This document shows, piece by piece, positions 5,126-6,920 of a DNA stretch of 6,920 nucleotides. The notes under the pieces were generated by a model. It was given only the letters and a program-made list of their open reading frames with translations, did no database searches and was not told where the DNA came from. The position numbers and the translations under genes are program-made. The stretch comes from Desulfamplus sp. (GTDB lineage: Bacteria > Desulfobacterota > Desulfobacteria > Desulfobacterales > Desulfobacteraceae): positions 1 through 6,920 of the forward strand of contig JADGBP010000120.1 of assembly GCA_015231395.1 (NCBI GenBank), written 5' to 3'. Numbering within the stretch: the first letter of the stretch is position 1; every line of letters begins with the position of its first letter.

Positions 5126-6881
5126 CGCTATGTGGCGAATTTACAGCTCCATTCTAAATTTTCTGCTTAATCACAAGATTATTGGAATATTTGGAATTTC
5201 TGCAATATTTTGCGTAGCACTTGCCATGATGATTCTCTCCGTGACCGGCATTATGCCGCTCATAAAAGTCAAATTTTTTCAAGACAGCTATCTTAGGTAT
5301 CATGTAGCCTTTAAAATGCCTCCGGGCACCTCTGTTGAGGGGACAGACAGAGTTATCAGGGATATTGCCGATTATCTTCTCTCTTTTGGAAAAACAGAGA
5401 CCGGAAGCGTTAACGGCATGGCAGGCATGATGGAATCCAAGGATTATGAGCAGCACCGTTCCCAGCATTACGGTAATATTGTTGTTGAGTTGCCTCCTCA
5501 GGAAAAGATGCAACTGTCCGGTGTTAAAGACAATGATGTCAACGCATATCTTGATATTGTCAGAGATAAATTGAAGAAGTTTGCACAAGATCATCATAAA
5601 GAGTGGGGCGGATATCCTGTAATGGATATTTTTGGAGAGAATACAGGCCCGCCGGTCGGTAAAGCTGTAAACATAAGAATCTCTGCCGGCGGCATTGAGG
5701 AGGCTCAGGTTCTTTCTGACAAGATGCTGGAATATCTTAGAACTGATTCTGAATTTGCGGATCTTGTAAATCTTGATGACAACCGAGCTGATCTCCAGAC
5801 AGTTGTGAAACATGTGGTGGATCAAAAAAAGGCTTTAGCCTATGGGCTTGACAGTCGTATGGCAACAGCCCTGATCGCGGGTACACTTAACGGCATGAGC
5901 GGGGGTAATTTCAGGACAGAAGGAGAAGAGATACCTCTTCTTGTACGACTTGCCCGTAATGAGGATTTAAATAATATTAAAGATAAAAATGGCTTTAACA
6001 GGGACTCAAATGGTTTAAAGAATAAGGATTCCAATGATGTAACCAAGAATAATTCAGACACGGTCAAATCTTCAGGGCTTGTCAATCCCGTCGATATCCT
6101 TGAAGTGCCAATTATTGAACACAGTTCCACACCAGTTTACATAGGCGATATCGCCACTGCAAATTATCTTCAGGAGCCGGATATCCGCAACCGTTACAAC
6201 GGAAAACCAACCCTTACCATTACAGCAGATATCAAAGAGGGATCAAAGCTTTCGGCAGGCAGGGTGACAGTGCTCTCTTCAGCCTATTTTGAAAAAATAT
6301 CACATCTCTATCCGGGTGTTACCCTCAATTTTGGCGGAGAATTTGAAAGCACATCCAGAGCCTACAAATCTCTTATGTTTGCGTTTCTCATCGCGGTCAT
6401 GGGAATTTATCTTGTGCTCTCATCACAGTTTAATGACTATTTTCAGCCATTGATTATTTTGTCAGCCATACCATTTGCCTTTATCGGTGTGGTGTTCGGT
6501 ATGTTCTTTACCCGTTCTGTATTTACCATCGGCAGTTTTCTTGCTGTGGTTGGACTGGCTGGAGTCGCGGTAAATGACGCTATTGTAATGATTGATTTTA
6601 TGAACAAGGAGAAAAACAGGGGAATGACACTGCGTGAGGCGGTAATAAGTGCATGCAGTGCCCGCATGAGACCGGTTATTATCACTACGATAACCACGAC
6701 ATTGGGAATGCTTCCAATGGTTCTTGGAATTCCTAATAAATCCATCACATGGGCACCCATGGCAACGGCTTTTGTGACCGGACTTTTTAGTGCCACTCTG
6801 CTAATACTGCTGTTTATCCCTGTGGAATACGAGATTACCGAACGGACAAAACAGTGGGTAAAAGCTCGTTTTGGTGCCTGA
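5076..6881 (+). CDS. RND efflux permease, C-terminal half
   Basis: An open frame of 602 codons (including stop), +1 to the preceding gene and overlapping it by 50 bp, encodes the second repeat of the same pump. No good ribosome-binding site precedes GTG 5076. If translated separately, ATG 5130, five bases after the upstream stop, is a better restart point (583 residues). Helix 7 is at about 34-58, and MPPGTSVEGTDRVIRDI begins the second porter region. Helices 8 to 12 lie at about 432-451, 460-480, 487-510, 530-550 and 560-583. Helix 10 reads GVAVNDAIVMIDF, with Asn500 and Asp501. AcrB has a functional Lys at the position that aligns with Asn500, so this pump belongs to an RND branch with a different helix-10 motif. 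Low-complexity sequence interrupts the porter region at about residues 297-333. Domain assignment is firm; translation mode is inferred. Confidence 0.85.
   Translation: MRLTRAIPKGFSKWLFNAMWRIYSSILNFLLNHKIIGIFGISAIFCVALAMMILSVTGIMPLIKVKFFQDSYLRYHVAFKMPPGTSVEGTDRVIRDIADYLLSFGKTETGSVNGMAGMMESKDYEQHRSQHYGNIVVELPPQEKMQLSGVKDNDVNAYLDIVRDKLKKFAQDHHKEWGGYPVMDIFGENTGPPVGKAVNIRISAGGIEEAQVLSDKMLEYLRTDSEFADLVNLDDNRADLQTVVKHVVDQKKALAYGLDSRMATALIAGTLNGMSGGNFRTEGEEIPLLVRLARNEDLNNIKDKNGFNRDSNGLKNKDSNDVTKNNSDTVKSSGLVNPVDILEVPIIEHSSTPVYIGDIATANYLQEPDIRNRYNGKPTLTITADIKEGSKLSAGRVTVLSSAYFEKISHLYPGVTLNFGGEFESTSRAYKSLMFAFLIAVMGIYLVLSSQFNDYFQPLIILSAIPFAFIGVVFGMFFTRSVFTIGSFLAVVGLAGVAVNDAIVMIDFMNKEKNRGMTLREAVISACSARMRPVIITTITTTLGMLPMVLGIPNKSITWAPMATAFVTGLFSATLLILLFIPVEYEITERTKQWVKARFGA
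5096..5125 (+). other. probable frame-change zone (+1) in the RND pump gene
   Basis: The upstream frame reads CCC AAA GGG TTT at 5096-5107. Shifted by +1 the same DNA reads CCA AAG GGT TTC at 5097-5108, so both frames encode Pro-Lys-Gly-Phe and a shift at any of the four codons would give the same protein. The upstream frame then stops at GCT TTT TAA (5117-5125), itself in a five-T run where a slip from TTT to TTT would resume with AAC GCT ATG TGG. The downstream frame has an in-frame stop at 5064-5066, so the change must lie between about 5067 and 5125. Loss of one base in this interval would fuse the two halves into one RND pump. I cannot tell a programmed shift from a mutation or a base-calling error. 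Confidence 0.6.
5964..6074 (+). repeat. Asn/Asp/Lys-rich low-complexity insert in the pump's second porter region
   Basis: About 37 residues dominated by Asn, Asp, Lys and Ser (NIKDKNGFNRDSNGLKNKDS in its core) separate IPLLVRLARNE from VNPVDILEVPI, segments that are close together in typical RND pumps. GATTCCAATGATG and GGACTCAAATGG type repeats suggest expansion. The frame stays open throughout, consistent with a tolerated surface loop. Confidence 0.65.
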
Positions 6882-6920
6882 TTTATTGGTTTGTCTCCTG
6901 ATCTCTTATGCACTGGATTT

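Noticed and set aside
5154..5825. Long - strand open frame (223 codons) opposite the pump.
   Set aside because: It lies entirely opposite sequence with clear RND family features, and its own peptide (Ile/Arg/Cys/His-rich) shows no domain.
6443..6913. - strand open frame of 156 codons opposite the pump's 3' end.
   Set aside because: It is antisense to helices 9-12, whose motifs are unmistakable; it has no supporting start signal.
6882..6920. Possible terminator or next gene start after the pump.
   Set aside because: Only 39 bases remain, with no stem-loop and U-run and no start with a ribosome-binding site.

Overview
The window is a moderately AT-rich piece of a Gram-negative bacterial chromosome. 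Its layout is an orphan pair of periplasmic solute-binding proteins read leftward, then an RND-type efflux locus (adaptor plus inner-membrane pump) read rightward. Signal peptides and a tripartite-type pump imply a diderm. Orphan solute-binding paralogues next to the apparent tail of a signalling protein are common in Desulfobacterota-like and related environmental proteobacteria, but the taxonomic guess is weak and rests on style, not on a marker gene.

Region by region: (1) 2-136, + strand, is the 3' end of a gene entering from the left; its peptide resembles the C-terminal tail of a hybrid histidine kinase or other two-component protein. (2) 22-798 and 842-1600, - strand, are two tandemly duplicated family-3 (PF00497-type) solute-binding proteins. 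They are separated by 43 bp that holds a small terminator-like hairpin. The left copy has lost its normal C-terminal end at about position 122, where it runs tail to tail into the signalling gene fragment. (3) 1601-1914 is the divergent intergenic region, with weak candidate promoters in both directions, an AT-rich inverted repeat and a strong Shine-Dalgarno sequence. (4) 1915-3486 is an RND membrane-fusion (adaptor) protein with an unusual 11-copy 12-bp repeat at its very N-terminus and a 30-bp repeat at its C-terminus. (5) 3491-5125 and 5076-6881 are the N- and C-terminal halves of one RND permease, offset by a +1 frame change at the cytoplasmic linker between transmembrane helices 6 and 7. 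The last 39 bases hold no gene that I can see.

Adaptor and pump form one operon: the pump's ribosome-binding site lies inside the last codons of the adaptor. No outer-membrane TolC-like channel is in the window. The notable features are the frame change, which falls where both frames spell the same four amino acids (Pro-Lys-Gly-Phe), and a pattern of low-complexity expansions in loops and termini of both efflux proteins. I do not see convincing evidence of a wholly new system. The frame change could be programmed, a mutation, or a sequencing error, and the sequence alone cannot decide.
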